DNA from: Lachnoclostridium edouardi
GTDB taxonomy: Bacteria > Bacillota > Clostridia > Lachnospirales > Lachnospiraceae
Assembly (NCBI RefSeq): GCF_900240245.1
Contig: NZ_OESQ01000001.1
Location: 124,001-188,000, forward strand
Reading direction: 5' to 3'
DNA: 64,000 nt
Shown here: piece by piece, positions 8,751-15,681 of the stretch
Numbering within the stretch: the first letter of the stretch is position 1
Layout of the letters: every line of letters starts with the position of its first letter
The notes under the pieces: generated by a model
Databases searched by the model: none
Seen by the model: the letters and a program-made list of their open reading frames with translations, nothing else
What the model was told of the DNA's origin: nothing
Translations under genes and position numbers: made by a program

Positions 8751-9527
8751 GTGATTTTGCGAGGTACAGTACAGTCGTCTGTATTGGGTATGGATACTGG
8801 AATTACAATTGTGGGGCCGGGGGATTTTCATTTTTCTTACAGAGAACAAAAGAAGCCGTACAAAATAGGGATTGTTCTGCATGGTCTTTATGGAAATCAT
8901 GGAAGCTGGACTGACAATACTATGCTGCCTGTATATGGAGAAAAGTCTAATATTCTATTTGTTATGCCGGAAGCAGGAAGAAGCTTTTATACAGATATGG
9001 CTTATGGATTAGATTACTTTACATATATTTCAGAAGAACTGCCAAAACTTTGCAGACAGCTGTTTCATATTTCTGATAACAGAAATGACAGAATTATAAT
9101 AGGCGGCTCTATGGGAGGATACGGGGCATTAAAATGTGCTCTTTCCAAACCTGATATGTTCGGAGTTTGCCTGGCATTTTCCTCAGTATGCCAATTCCTG
9201 AAAAAGGATATACTAGAAAATGAAAACAAACTTCTTGCTGATCAGAGAATTTTAAAAGATTTTCAGGCGGCTTTTGGTCCAGAATTAAATTATAAAAAAG
9301 AAGATGATCTTTTATGGCTGGCAGATCAAATTAAAAAACAACAGAAAAAATTTCCCAGAATTTATACGTTGTGCGGAACAGAAGATCCTTATTTACAGGA
9401 CAATCGCCAGTTTGCCGCAGAAATGAGTCAACGGATTCCTGACTTTTCTTATAAAGAGATAGAGGGGAAGCATGATTGGCAGTTTTTTAATAAAGCGTTG
9501 GAAGTGTCCCTTTCTCATATATTATGA
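8751..9527 (+). CDS. Alpha/beta hydrolase, putative carboxylesterase (esterase D / tributyrin esterase type)
   Basis: 258-aa cytoplasmic hydrolase; no signal peptide is visible. The fold's oxyanion segment (VLHGLYGNHGSW), the nucleophile elbow GGSMGGYG with Ser120, Asp212 (GTEDPY) and His241 (GKHDW) make a complete catalytic triad. It belongs to the putative-esterase family (PF00756-like) that includes lactococcal tributyrin esterase EstA and S-formylglutathione hydrolases; the substrate cannot be decided. The start is GTG with AAGGAG 7 nt upstream. It follows rng closely and its last 6 nt overlap the end of the convergent padR gene. Confidence 0.85.
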   Translation: MILRGTVQSSVLGMDTGITIVGPGDFHFSYREQKKPYKIGIVLHGLYGNHGSWTDNTMLPVYGEKSNILFVMPEAGRSFYTDMAYGLDYFTYISEELPKLCRQLFHISDNRNDRIIIGGSMGGYGALKCALSKPDMFGVCLAFSSVCQFLKKDILENENKLLADQRILKDFQAAFGPELNYKKEDDLLWLADQIKKQQKKFPRIYTLCGTEDPYLQDNRQFAAEMSQRIPDFSYKEIEGKHDWQFFNKALEVSLSHIL

Positions 9528-9830
9528 TAAATAGGCGCTTCCCTCCAAAACGAGAAGCTGTAAACGGTTATATTCCTCCCTCAGCATATGGTTTCCCACA
9601 GAAGTAAGAGTATAATACTTTTTTCTGCCTTCTCTTTTAACTTCCTGAATAATACCATCTTTTTCAAATGTGTTTAAAAGGGCATATAAGGTTCCTGGCT
9701 TCAGACAAATTCTCTCATGGGAAATTTCCAGCACTTTTTCTGTTATTTCTGAACCGCATCTGGGGGAGAGAAGTGAGAGAAGTATATAATACATTTGCTC
9801 TGTCAAACTCTGATATTGTTCCCTGGCCAT
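9522..9830 (-). CDS. PadR-family transcriptional regulator
   Basis: 102-aa winged-helix repressor of the compact PadR type (LSPRCGSEI, then KPGTLYALLNTFEKDGII and KKYYTLT, the recognition helix and wing). The short C-terminus ending LEGSAYLS should be the dimerisation helix. GGAGG lies about 8 nt before the ATG. Its promoter (9907-9935) carries a 10-bp inverted repeat across the -10 region, so autorepression is likely. Its other targets are unknown. The convergent esterase overlaps its 3' end by 6 bp. Members of this group often control efflux or stress genes, but none lies nearby. Confidence 0.87.
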   Translation of the reverse strand: MAREQYQSLTEQMYYILLSLLSPRCGSEITEKVLEISHERICLKPGTLYALLNTFEKDGIIQEVKREGRKKYYTLTSVGNHMLREEYNRLQLLVLEGSAYLS

Positions 9831-9886
9831 ATAATGCTTCCTCCATTTAAAATACTGTAATAAGAATATTGGAAACCTAAATATTG

Positions 9887-9923
9887 ATATTCGATATTAT
9901 ATGTATATTATATTATCGAATAT
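9887..9923. promoter_or_regulatory. Candidate PadR operator (inverted repeat)
   Basis: Ten-base perfect arms, ATATTCGATA at 9887-9896 and TATCGAATAT at 9914-9923, separated by 17 bp. One arm lies in the spacer of the padR promoter and the other just past its expected start point. That is the placement expected for autorepression. Confidence 0.6.
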
Positions 9924-9935
9924 TAGACTTTTCAA
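9907..9935 (-). promoter_or_regulatory. padR promoter
   Basis: Read on the - strand: TTGAAA (complement of 9930-9935), a 17-nt spacer and TATAAT (complement of 9907-9912). Transcription would start near 9900, about 70 nt before the padR start codon. Confidence 0.7.
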
Positions 9936-9996
9936 GGAGATTTTGTAGAAAAGAAAAGTGGACGTGAAGTTTTAAGATAAGTGGAGTAAAAAGTGA

Positions 9997-10025
9997 TTGA
10001 CATTGTAAAGTGGAAATGCTATTAT
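9997..10025 (+). promoter_or_regulatory. rplU-prp-rpmA promoter
   Basis: TTGACA at 9997-10002, a 17-nt spacer and TATTAT at 10020-10025, a near-consensus vegetative promoter. Expected transcription start is near 10032, leaving a leader of about 88 nt. Confidence 0.8.
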
Positions 10026-10031
10026 ATTTGG

Positions 10032-10119
10032 GTATGCCGCACAATGAGGTTAGTAAGTTCTGGAAGCATTGGCTGCCAGACACCATAATTGGCGAGTAAT
10101 GATAATAGGAGGTGCACAT
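10032..10119 (+). ncRNA. Probable L21 leader (ribosomal protein autoregulatory leader)
   Basis: The ~88-nt untranslated leader between the promoter and rplU is where the Firmicute L21 leader RNA is found. It contains short complementary segments and ends in AGGAGG before the ATG. I identify it from position and length, not from a computed structure match. Confidence 0.45.
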
Positions 10120-10428
10120 ATGTACGCAATTATTGCAACTGGCGGAAAGCAGTACAAAGTGTCTGAAGGCGATATCATTAGAGTAGAAAAGCTTGGTGTT
10201 GCAGCTGGAGAAACAGTTACATTTGACCAGGTACTTGCTGTAAACAACGATGGATTAGTAGTTGGCTGCCCAACTGTAGAAGGAGCAACAGTTGTAGCTT
10301 CTGTAGTAAAAGAAGGCAAAGCTAAAAAAGTAGTTGTTTACAAGTATAAGAGAAAAACTGGCTACCATAAGAAAAATGGTCACAGACAGCTCTTTACTCA
10401 GGTTAAGATTGACAAGATCAATGCTTAA
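10120..10428 (+). CDS. rplU: 50S ribosomal protein L21
   Basis: 102-aa large-subunit protein binding 23S rRNA. The start [14 protein letters not shown] and the later [15 protein letters not shown] segment are diagnostic. The ATG at 10120 has AGGAGG about 8 nt upstream. It is the first gene of rplU-prp-rpmA, the standard Firmicute order, with prp starting 10 nt after the stop. Confidence 0.98.
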   Translation: MYAIIATGGKQYKVSEGDIIRVEKLGVAAGETVTFDQVLAVNNDGLVVGCPTVEGATVVASVVKEGKAKKVVVYKYKRKTGYHKKNGHRQLFTQVKIDKINA

Positions 10429-10438
10429 TTAAAAGATT

Positions 10439-10768
10439 ATGATTCAGGTTACTATTTTAAAAGATTCTGAGAATGTATATCGCGGCGTCCGGTTATCAGG
10501 ACATGCCGGTTATGCTGAGGAAGGTTTTGACATCATTTGTTCTGCAGTATCAGCATTGGCAATTAATACAGTAAATTCTATAGAAGAATTTACAGAGGAC
10601 ATGTTCTCTTGTGAGACTGAAAATGAAGGTGGATATCTTTCCTTTCAATTGACAGGAGATGTCAGCGCAGAATCAAGGCTTCTGGTAAAGTCTTTGGTAC
10701 TTGGAATAACAAATATCAGAGAAAGCTATGGAGCAGAATATATTAATATCCGATACAAGGAGGTGTAA
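10439..10768 (+). CDS. prp: Ribosomal-processing cysteine protease Prp
   Basis: 109-aa cysteine protease that removes the N-terminal extension of ribosomal protein L27 in Firmicutes; this role was established in Staphylococcus aureus. Catalytic His22 (SGHAGYAEEG) and Cys34 (DIICSAVSAL) are both present at the canonical positions. The gene lies between rplU and rpmA. The rpmA ribosome binding site lies at its very end, which couples their translation. The matching substrate, an L27 with an uncleaved N-terminus, is encoded directly downstream. Confidence 0.96.
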   Translation: MIQVTILKDSENVYRGVRLSGHAGYAEEGFDIICSAVSALAINTVNSIEEFTEDMFSCETENEGGYLSFQLTGDVSAESRLLVKSLVLGITNIRESYGAEYINIRYKEV

Positions 10769-10771
10769 GTT

Positions 10772-11062
10772 ATGTTAAAAATGAACCTTCAGTTATTCGC
10801 TCATAAAAAAGGTGTTGGATCTACTAAGAACGGTAGAGATTCCGAGTCTAAGAGATTAGGTGCGAAGAGAGCAGATGGACAGTTCGTACTGGCTGGAAAT
10901 ATTCTTTACAGACAGCGCGGAACTAAGATTCATCCAGGTCTGAACGTTGGAAGAGGCGGCGATGATACATTATTCGCAACTGTAGACGGCGTTGTAAGAT
11001 TTGAAAGAAAGGGCAGAGACAAAAAACAGGTTTCTGTATACCCAAAAACAATCAACGAATAA
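10772..11062 (+). CDS. rpmA: 50S ribosomal protein L27 (with cleavable N-terminal extension)
   Basis: 96-aa precursor of a peptidyl-transferase-centre protein. The N-terminus [17 protein letters not shown] carries the extension cut by Prp after Phe9, exposing Ala-His-Lys-Lys. The rest ([23 protein letters not shown]) is typical L27. AGGAGG lies 8 nt before the ATG at 10772. A strong hairpin with a T run follows 6 nt after the stop. Confidence 0.97.
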   Translation: MLKMNLQLFAHKKGVGSTKNGRDSESKRLGAKRADGQFVLAGNILYRQRGTKIHPGLNVGRGGDDTLFATVDGVVRFERKGRDKKQVSVYPKTINE

Positions 11063-11067
11063 TCCTG

Positions 11068-11103
11068 ATGGCTTCATACCTGGTTGTGTATGAAGCCATT
11101 TTT
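11068..11103 (+). terminator. Rho-independent terminator between rpmA and obgE
   Basis: Twelve-base perfect stem (ATGGCTTCATAC at 11068-11079 with GTATGAAGCCAT at 11088-11099), an 8-nt loop and a run of T to 11103. Only 33 nt separate it from the obgE start, leaving little room for a new promoter. Confidence 0.88.
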
Positions 11104-11136
11104 CGCATAAGTACAGGAAAGGAACATGGTGAATGT

Positions 11137-12426
11137 ATGTTTGCTGACAGAGCAAAGATATTTATTAAGTCAGGAAAAGGCGGCGACGGCCACGTAAGCT
11201 TTCGGAGAGAATTATATGTTCCTGCCGGCGGACCAGACGGCGGAAACGGCGGAAACGGCGGAAATATTATATTTGAAATTGACGATGGACTTAACACATT
11301 GACGGATTTCCGTCATGTTCGTAAATATATTGCAAAGGACGGGGAACAGGGAGGAAAGAAACGCTGTTCTGGCGCCAGTGCAGACGATTTGATTATCAAG
11401 GTTCCTGAGGGAACAGTAATAAAGGAATTTGAGTCGGGCAAGGTAATTGCCGATATGTCCGGTGACAATAGAAGAGAAATTATTTTGCAGGGAGGTCGTG
11501 GAGGTCTGGGCAACATGAACTATGCTACCTCTACGATGCAGGCTCCTAAATACGCTCAGCCAGGCCAGCCAGGTCAGGAATTGTGGGTACAGCTGGAATT
11601 AAAGGTGATTGCAGACGTGGGACTGGTAGGCTTTCCTAATGTAGGAAAATCCACATTGCTGTCCAGAGTCAGCAATGCCCGCCCGAAAGTAGCCAATTAC
11701 CATTTTACAACATTGAATCCTCATTTGGGTGTAGTAGACTTAGACGGAGGCGGCTTTGTTATGGCTGATATCCCCGGATTAATTGAGGGAGCTTCCCAGG
11801 GAGTTGGCTTAGGCTTTGATTTTCTCAGGCATATAGAGAGGACAAAGGTATTGGTTCATGTAGTAGATGCAGCTTCTACAGAGGGAAGAGATCCTGTAGA
11901 GGATATTAAAGCAATTAACGCAGAGCTGGAAAACTATAATCCTCAGCTGTTAGAGAGGCCGCAGATTATTGCTGCAAACAAAATAGATTCTATTTATCAG
12001 GCAGAGGGAGAGGAAAATCCCATTGAACGCCTGAAAAAGATATTTGAGCCAGAGGGAATCCCGGTATATCCTATCTCCGGAGTAACAGGTCAGGGAATTA
12101 AAGAGTTATTATATGCTGTTCATGGAAAGCTTCAGACTGTTGATCAGGCACCTGTTATTTTTGAAAAGGAATTTGATACGGCGGCCCTCAGAAATATGGA
12201 ATCTCTGCCATATACAGTGGAGCGAACAGAGGATAATATTTTTGTTGTGGAGGGTCCAAGAATTGAAAAAATGCTTGGCTATACTAATTTAGAGTCAGAA
12301 AAGGGCTTTGTATTTTTCCAGAATTTCCTGAAAGAAAACGGCATATTAGAAGAATTGGAAAAAGCAGGTATTGGAGAGGGAGATACTGTCCGGATGTATG
12401 GATTAGAATTTGACTATTATAAATAA
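11137..12426 (+). CDS. obgE: GTPase ObgE/CgtA
   Basis: 429-aa essential GTPase that binds the 50S subunit late in assembly and links it to stress and sporulation. Domain order is complete: a glycine-rich Obg domain (about 1-158; GKGGDG, GGNGGNGG, GGRGGLGN), the G domain with the P-loop GFPNVGKS, DIPGLIEG and NKID, and a C-terminal OCT domain (about 350-429). The ATG at 11137 is chosen because its N-terminus (MFADRAKIFIKSG) matches the family. The upstream in-frame ATG at 11068 lies in the terminator stem. The ribosome site AGGAAAGGAA is rather distant. Confidence 0.97.
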   Translation: MFADRAKIFIKSGKGGDGHVSFRRELYVPAGGPDGGNGGNGGNIIFEIDDGLNTLTDFRHVRKYIAKDGEQGGKKRCSGASADDLIIKVPEGTVIKEFESGKVIADMSGDNRREIILQGGRGGLGNMNYATSTMQAPKYAQPGQPGQELWVQLELKVIADVGLVGFPNVGKSTLLSRVSNARPKVANYHFTTLNPHLGVVDLDGGGFVMADIPGLIEGASQGVGLGFDFLRHIERTKVLVHVVDAASTEGRDPVEDIKAINAELENYNPQLLERPQIIAANKIDSIYQAEGEENPIERLKKIFEPEGIPVYPISGVTGQGIKELLYAVHGKLQTVDQAPVIFEKEFDTAALRNMESLPYTVERTEDNIFVVEGPRIEKMLGYTNLESEKGFVFFQNFLKENGILEELEKAGIGEGDTVRMYGLEFDYYK

Positions 12427-12439
12427 GAAGGAGCAGAAT

Positions 12440-12736
12440 ATGACCAGTAAACAAAGAGCCCATTTAAAGGGACTTGCAATGACTATGGATTCTATCATCC
12501 AAATTGGCAAAGGCAGCGTTACGCCAGAGCTTACAGCTGCAGTAGCAGAGGCTTTAGAGGCCAGAGAGCTGATTAAACTGACTGTTTTGAAAAATTGTAT
12601 GGACGATGAAAAAAATATTGCTCAGATTCTGGCAGAGAGAACACACTCTCAGGTGGTTCAGGTAATAGGAAAAAAGATTGTGCTTTACAAACCGGCCAGG
12701 GATGAAAAGAAGCGCAAAATAGTACTTCCTGAATAA
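12440..12736 (+). CDS. yhbY: YhbY-family RNA-binding protein (CRM domain)
   Basis: 98-aa protein that is one CRM domain, a small RNA-binding fold associated with pre-50S particles. The N-terminus MTSKQRAHLKGLA, the GKG loop (IQIGKGSVTPE) and the ELIKLTVL strand are typical. AAGGAG lies about 8 nt before the ATG at 12440. It sits 13 nt after obgE, in line with a shared role in 50S assembly, and continues into nadD. Confidence 0.93.
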   Translation: MTSKQRAHLKGLAMTMDSIIQIGKGSVTPELTAAVAEALEARELIKLTVLKNCMDDEKNIAQILAERTHSQVVQVIGKKIVLYKPARDEKKRKIVLPE

Positions 12737-12786
12737 CAAACAAGGATGAAGGACAAATATAAGTTCTACTGCCAGAGGAATTGATT

Positions 12787-13410
12787 ATGAGTAAAATTGG
12801 TATTATGGGAGGCACCTTTGATCCTATCCACAATGGACATCTACTAATTGGAAAACAGGCATATGAGGAGTACAATTTAGACCAAGTATGGTTTATGCCC
12901 TCCGGTCAGCCGCCTCATAAAACAGACCATATTGTGACTGAAGCAGATATACGGTGTGAAATGACTCAGCTGGCTATTCAAGGCTATGATTATTTTGTTT
13001 TTTCTGATTTTGAAGTGAAACGTTCTGGAAACAGCTATACCGCTCAGACATTAAAGCTTTTAAAGGAAATATATCCAGAACATGATTTTTGCTTTATTAT
13101 CGGCGCAGATTCATTGTTTGAAATTGAATCATGGTATCATCCTCAGGAGGTTATGGAGCAGACTGTGCTGTTGGTTGCAGGAAGAGATTACGACGGTCCC
13201 CATAGAACTATGAAAAATCAGATTTTGTATTTAAAAGAAAAATATAATGCTAAAATTTATCGCCTTCATTCCAGAGAAATAGCTGTTTCCTCTGGAGAGC
13301 TAAGGGAAATTGCCGCTGCAGGAGGCTCTTTAAAACCTTATGTACCAGAACAGGTTTTTCATTATATTAAAACACACCATTTGTATGAGGAGGCATCATC
13401 ACATGAATGA
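12787..13410 (+). CDS. nadD: Nicotinate-nucleotide adenylyltransferase
   Basis: 207-aa cytoplasmic enzyme that makes nicotinic acid adenine dinucleotide from NaMN and ATP in NAD synthesis. The nucleotidyltransferase motif GGTFDPIHNGHL is at the N-terminus. SSGELRE near residue 170 stands where the family has SSTxIR, a mild variation. The ATG at 12787 follows AGAGGAA; an in-frame TTG lies 6 nt upstream. Its last 8 nt overlap yqeK, the usual Firmicute pairing. Confidence 0.95.
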   Translation: MSKIGIMGGTFDPIHNGHLLIGKQAYEEYNLDQVWFMPSGQPPHKTDHIVTEADIRCEMTQLAIQGYDYFVFSDFEVKRSGNSYTAQTLKLLKEIYPEHDFCFIIGADSLFEIESWYHPQEVMEQTVLLVAGRDYDGPHRTMKNQILYLKEKYNAKIYRLHSREIAVSSGELREIAAAGGSLKPYVPEQVFHYIKTHHLYEEASSHE

Positions 13411-13993
13411 GGAGATCGGTTTTTTTAGGCAAAAGCTTCAGGAGCGCTTAAATCCTATGCGATACGAGCATTCTTTAAGCGTGTCTTTTACTGCCATGGC
13501 ATTGGCCATGCGCTATGGATATGACTTAGATAAGGCAGAGATGGCCGGATTGCTCCATGACTGTGCAAAACGTTTTGGGGATTCGGAAATAATACAAAAA
13601 TGCAGAAAACATAAACTGAATTTAGAGGATGATGAATTAAAGGCGCCGGCTGTGCTTCACGCTAAATATGGGGCATGGCTGGCAGAACACCGATATGGTA
13701 TTACAGATCCGGAAATTTTATCTGCAATCCGCTGGCATACTACAGGAAAGGCTAATATGAATGTTTTGGATAAGATTATTTATATTGCCGATTACATTGA
13801 GCCTAGAAGAAATAAAGCTGGTAATTTGGAAGAGATGCGTCAGCTTGCATTTTCTGATTTGGACGAAACTATGTTTCAGATTCTTCAGGGCACTTTAATC
13901 TATCTTCAGTCTAAAGGGGGAAGTATTGACCGAATGACAAAAGAGGCTTATGAATATTATAAAAATATAAGAGAAGAAAGGAAGAAGGCATAA
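13403..13993 (+). CDS. yqeK: HD-domain hydrolase YqeK (symmetrical Ap4A hydrolase)
   Basis: 196-aa HD-superfamily phosphohydrolase. Firmicute YqeK proteins split diadenosine tetraphosphate into two ADP. Metal ligands are visible as His24 (YEHS), the HD pair at 52-53 (LLHDCAK), HAKYGAWLAE, the RWHTTG motif and the YIADYIEP motif. GAGGAGG precedes the ATG at 13403. The gene overlaps nadD by 8 nt, and its TAA shares a base with the rsfS ATG, so all three are translationally coupled. Confidence 0.94.
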   Translation: MNEEIGFFRQKLQERLNPMRYEHSLSVSFTAMALAMRYGYDLDKAEMAGLLHDCAKRFGDSEIIQKCRKHKLNLEDDELKAPAVLHAKYGAWLAEHRYGITDPEILSAIRWHTTGKANMNVLDKIIYIADYIEPRRNKAGNLEEMRQLAFSDLDETMFQILQGTLIYLQSKGGSIDRMTKEAYEYYKNIREERKKA

Positions 13994-14346
13994 TGGCTGG
14001 TGTAAAAGAGATGGTAAAGACAGCAGTTGCTGCCTTAGAGGATAAAAAGGGCGGCGACATTAAAATCATTGATATACATGAAGTGTCTGTTTTAGCTGAT
14101 TATTTTATTATTGCTGATGGCTCTAATGGCAATCAGGTTCAAGCGATGGCGGACAATGTTCAGGATATGCTTGGAAAACAAGGATTTGAATGCAAACAGG
14201 TGGAAGGATATCAGACAGCTAATTGGATTCTTTTAGATTATGGCGATATGATTGTGCATATTTTCAGCAGAGAAGACCGTCTGTTCTATGATCTGGAGAG
14301 AATTTGGAGAGATGGAAAAACAATTATAGATGTAGCAGATTTATAA
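13993..14346 (+). CDS. rsfS: Ribosomal silencing factor RsfS
   Basis: 117-aa protein that binds L14 and blocks joining of the ribosomal subunits in starved cells. The family landmarks DIHEVSVLADYFIIADG, GYQTANWILLDYGD and HIF are complete. Its ATG overlaps the yqeK stop (TAATG). A strong terminator closes the obgE-yhbY-nadD-yqeK-rsfS operon about 30 nt downstream. Confidence 0.96.
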   Translation: MAGVKEMVKTAVAALEDKKGGDIKIIDIHEVSVLADYFIIADGSNGNQVQAMADNVQDMLGKQGFECKQVEGYQTANWILLDYGDMIVHIFSREDRLFYDLERIWRDGKTIIDVADL

Positions 14347-14378
14347 AAAAGAAATATAAAAAAGAGATGTTATAACTA

Positions 14379-14425
14379 AGCCGTGTGGAGTAAAGGACAC
14401 TAAAACTTGCCTCCACACGGTTTTT
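14379..14425 (+). terminator. Rho-independent terminator after rsfS
   Basis: Ten-base perfect core (CCGTGTGGAG at 14381-14390 with CTCCACACGG at 14411-14420), a 20-nt loop and TTTTT. The stem can be extended outward by A-T and G-T pairs. Confidence 0.88.
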
Positions 14426-14499
14426 GAATATTATAAGCATTTTATATCGCGCTGTGCAGATTGATTTACATAAAATAATTATGTAAACTTAATTGCTGC

Positions 14500-15117
14500 T
14501 TAATTCATAAAGCGCAGAACACCGATTACTTTTCCTAAAATAGTGACCTTATCTACTATAATAGGCTCCATAGTATCATTTTCAGGCTGAAGCCGGTAAT
14601 AATTTTCTTCCTTATAATATGTTTTTACAGTGGAGGAGTCATCTATAAGAGCGACTACCATCTCTCCATTTTCAGCTGTGGACTGAGATCTGACAATTAC
14701 ATTATCTCCATCAAAAATACCTTTGTTAATCATACTGTCACCTTTTACCTTTAACATAAAGATTTCAGTATTAGGCAGCATCTCTACTGGAATAGGAAAA
14801 TAATCAGTAATATTTTGTTCGGCTAAAATAGGTTGGCCTGCAGCTACAGTTCCAATCATAGGAACCTGAACTACTTCACGGCGTGACAGATTGAAGTCAT
14901 CATCAATAATTTCAATCGTGCGCGGTTTTGTAGGATCGCGGCGGATATAACCGTTTTTCTCAAGTGTCTCCAGATGGGAATGAACAGAGGAAGTGGATTT
15001 TAAATGTACTGCCTCGCAAATCTCCCGCACAGCAGGCGGATAGCCTTTCTTTAATACGGTTTCTTTAATATATTCTAAAATTTCCAGCTGTTTAGCTGTA
15101 ATTCTTCCCTGTGCCAT
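14500..15117 (-). CDS. lexA: SOS-response repressor LexA
   Basis: 205-aa repressor with an N-terminal winged helix (about 1-70; YPPAVREICEAVHLKS) and a C-terminal self-cleaving S24 peptidase domain. The cleavage bond is Ala93-Gly94 (TVAAGQP); the catalytic dyad is Ser128 (KGDSMI) and Lys165 (TVKTYYKE). RecA-stimulated autolysis should derepress the genes carrying its boxes. The gene is divergent from a small LysM gene. A LexA box overlaps its own -35 region, so it should be autoregulated. Confidence 0.97.
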   Translation of the reverse strand: MAQGRITAKQLEILEYIKETVLKKGYPPAVREICEAVHLKSTSSVHSHLETLEKNGYIRRDPTKPRTIEIIDDDFNLSRREVVQVPMIGTVAAGQPILAEQNITDYFPIPVEMLPNTEIFMLKVKGDSMINKGIFDGDNVIVRSQSTAENGEMVVALIDDSSTVKTYYKEENYYRLQPENDTMEPIIVDKVTILGKVIGVLRFMN

Positions 15118-15150
15118 TGATGTTCCTCCCGAAAAATTCTTCTTTTGTAT

Positions 15151-15179
15151 ATAGTATCATATATTTGACAAAAATGCAA
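15151..15179 (-). promoter_or_regulatory. lexA promoter
   Basis: Read on the - strand: TTGCAT (complement of 15174-15179), a 17-nt spacer and TACTAT (complement of 15151-15156), about 34 nt before the lexA ATG. LexA box 1 overlaps the -35 hexamer. Confidence 0.6.
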
Positions 15180-15189
15180 ACCTTTGTTC
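15178..15189. promoter_or_regulatory. LexA box 1 (lexA operator)
   Basis: AAAC CTTT GTTC, inside CAAACCTTTGTTCG. It differs by one base from the symmetric Gram-positive core GAAC-N4-GTTC and overlaps the -35 of the lexA promoter. Confidence 0.65.
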
Positions 15190-15207
15190 GATATTTTTGA
15201 AAACCTA

Positions 15208-15236
15208 TTGACAAACATATGTTCTGAAATTATAAT
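15208..15236 (+). promoter_or_regulatory. Consensus promoter of the LysM (YneA-like) gene
   Basis: Perfect TTGACA at 15208-15213, a 17-nt spacer and perfect TATAAT at 15231-15236. A promoter this strong needs tight repression, which LexA box 2 in the spacer and box 3 downstream of the start point can provide. Confidence 0.85.
15213..15224. promoter_or_regulatory. LexA box 2 (in spacer of the YneA-like promoter)
   Basis: AAAC ATAT GTTC: one base from a perfect GAAC-N4-GTTC with a palindromic core (AACATATGTT). It lies between the -35 and -10 hexamers, so bound LexA should block RNA polymerase. Confidence 0.75.
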
Positions 15237-15250
15237 TAGAACCATGAGAA

Positions 15251-15262
15251 GAACATTTGTTT
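15251..15262. promoter_or_regulatory. LexA box 3 (downstream of the YneA-like promoter)
   Basis: GAAC ATTT GTTT, one base from the symmetric core, at about +8 to +19 of the expected transcript and 38 bp from box 2. A fourth, weaker match (GAAA GTGT GTTC) lies at 15264-15275. Confidence 0.65.
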
Positions 15263-15301
15263 GGAAAGTGTGTTCTGGATTTTACAAAGGGGGAAAACAA
15301 T

Positions 15302-15589
15302 ATGAAAAAGTGTGTATTATTTATTTTAGCTTTTTGTGTTTTAGCTAGTTCTAGTTTTTTTGGTAAATCTATTTTAAATGTAATGGCAGGAGAGAAGGAG
15401 ATAGAACCACGTTACTATAAAAGCATAGTGATTCAGTCTGGAGACAGTCTGTGGAGCATTGCCAATGATTACTGTAAAGAAGGAGATACAGCAGATTATG
15501 TAGATGAACTGATTTCTATTAATCGCTTAAAAAGTGATACGATTCATGCAGGACAGCATTTAACTGTAGTATATTTTAAGGATGAATAA
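15302..15589 (+). CDS. Small exported LysM protein, probable SOS cell-division inhibitor (YneA-like)
   Basis: 95 aa. Residues about 4-20 form a hydrophobic signal/anchor segment after MKKC. Residues about 41-92 are one LysM domain, a peptidoglycan-binding fold (IQSGDSLWSIANDY, then INRLKSDTIHAGQHL). The ATG at 15302 has GGGGG about 9 nt upstream. In Bacillus, yneA is divergent from lexA, encodes a membrane-anchored LysM protein of about 100 aa and delays septation after DNA damage. Size, architecture, position and LexA boxes all match here. Sequence identity to YneA is not obvious, so the function rests on context. Confidence 0.78.
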   Translation: MKKCVLFILAFCVLASSSFFGKSILNVMAGEKEIEPRYYKSIVIQSGDSLWSIANDYCKEGDTADYVDELISINRLKSDTIHAGQHLTVVYFKDE

Positions 15590-15596
15590 TTGCCAG

Positions 15597-15625
15597 TTTC
15601 CGGATAATGATAAATGTGGTATACT
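15597..15625 (+). promoter_or_regulatory. Promoter of the Tet(M)-like GTPase gene
   Basis: Extended -10 (TGG TATACT, hexamer at 15620-15625) with a weak -35 (TTTCCG at 15597-15602) and a 17-nt spacer. The leader to the ATG at 15682 is about 50 nt, with GAGG 7 nt before the start. I see no Tet(M)-style attenuator peptide. Confidence 0.5.
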
Positions 15626-15681
15626 AAGGACGTTCTTAAAATACACGATTTTTATTATATTTTTTAACCTGAGGTATACAC

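Noticed and set aside
11068..11137. Upstream in-frame start for obgE at 11068
   Set aside because: It would place the rpmA terminator stem inside the coding sequence; the family N-terminus is MFADRAK at 11137.
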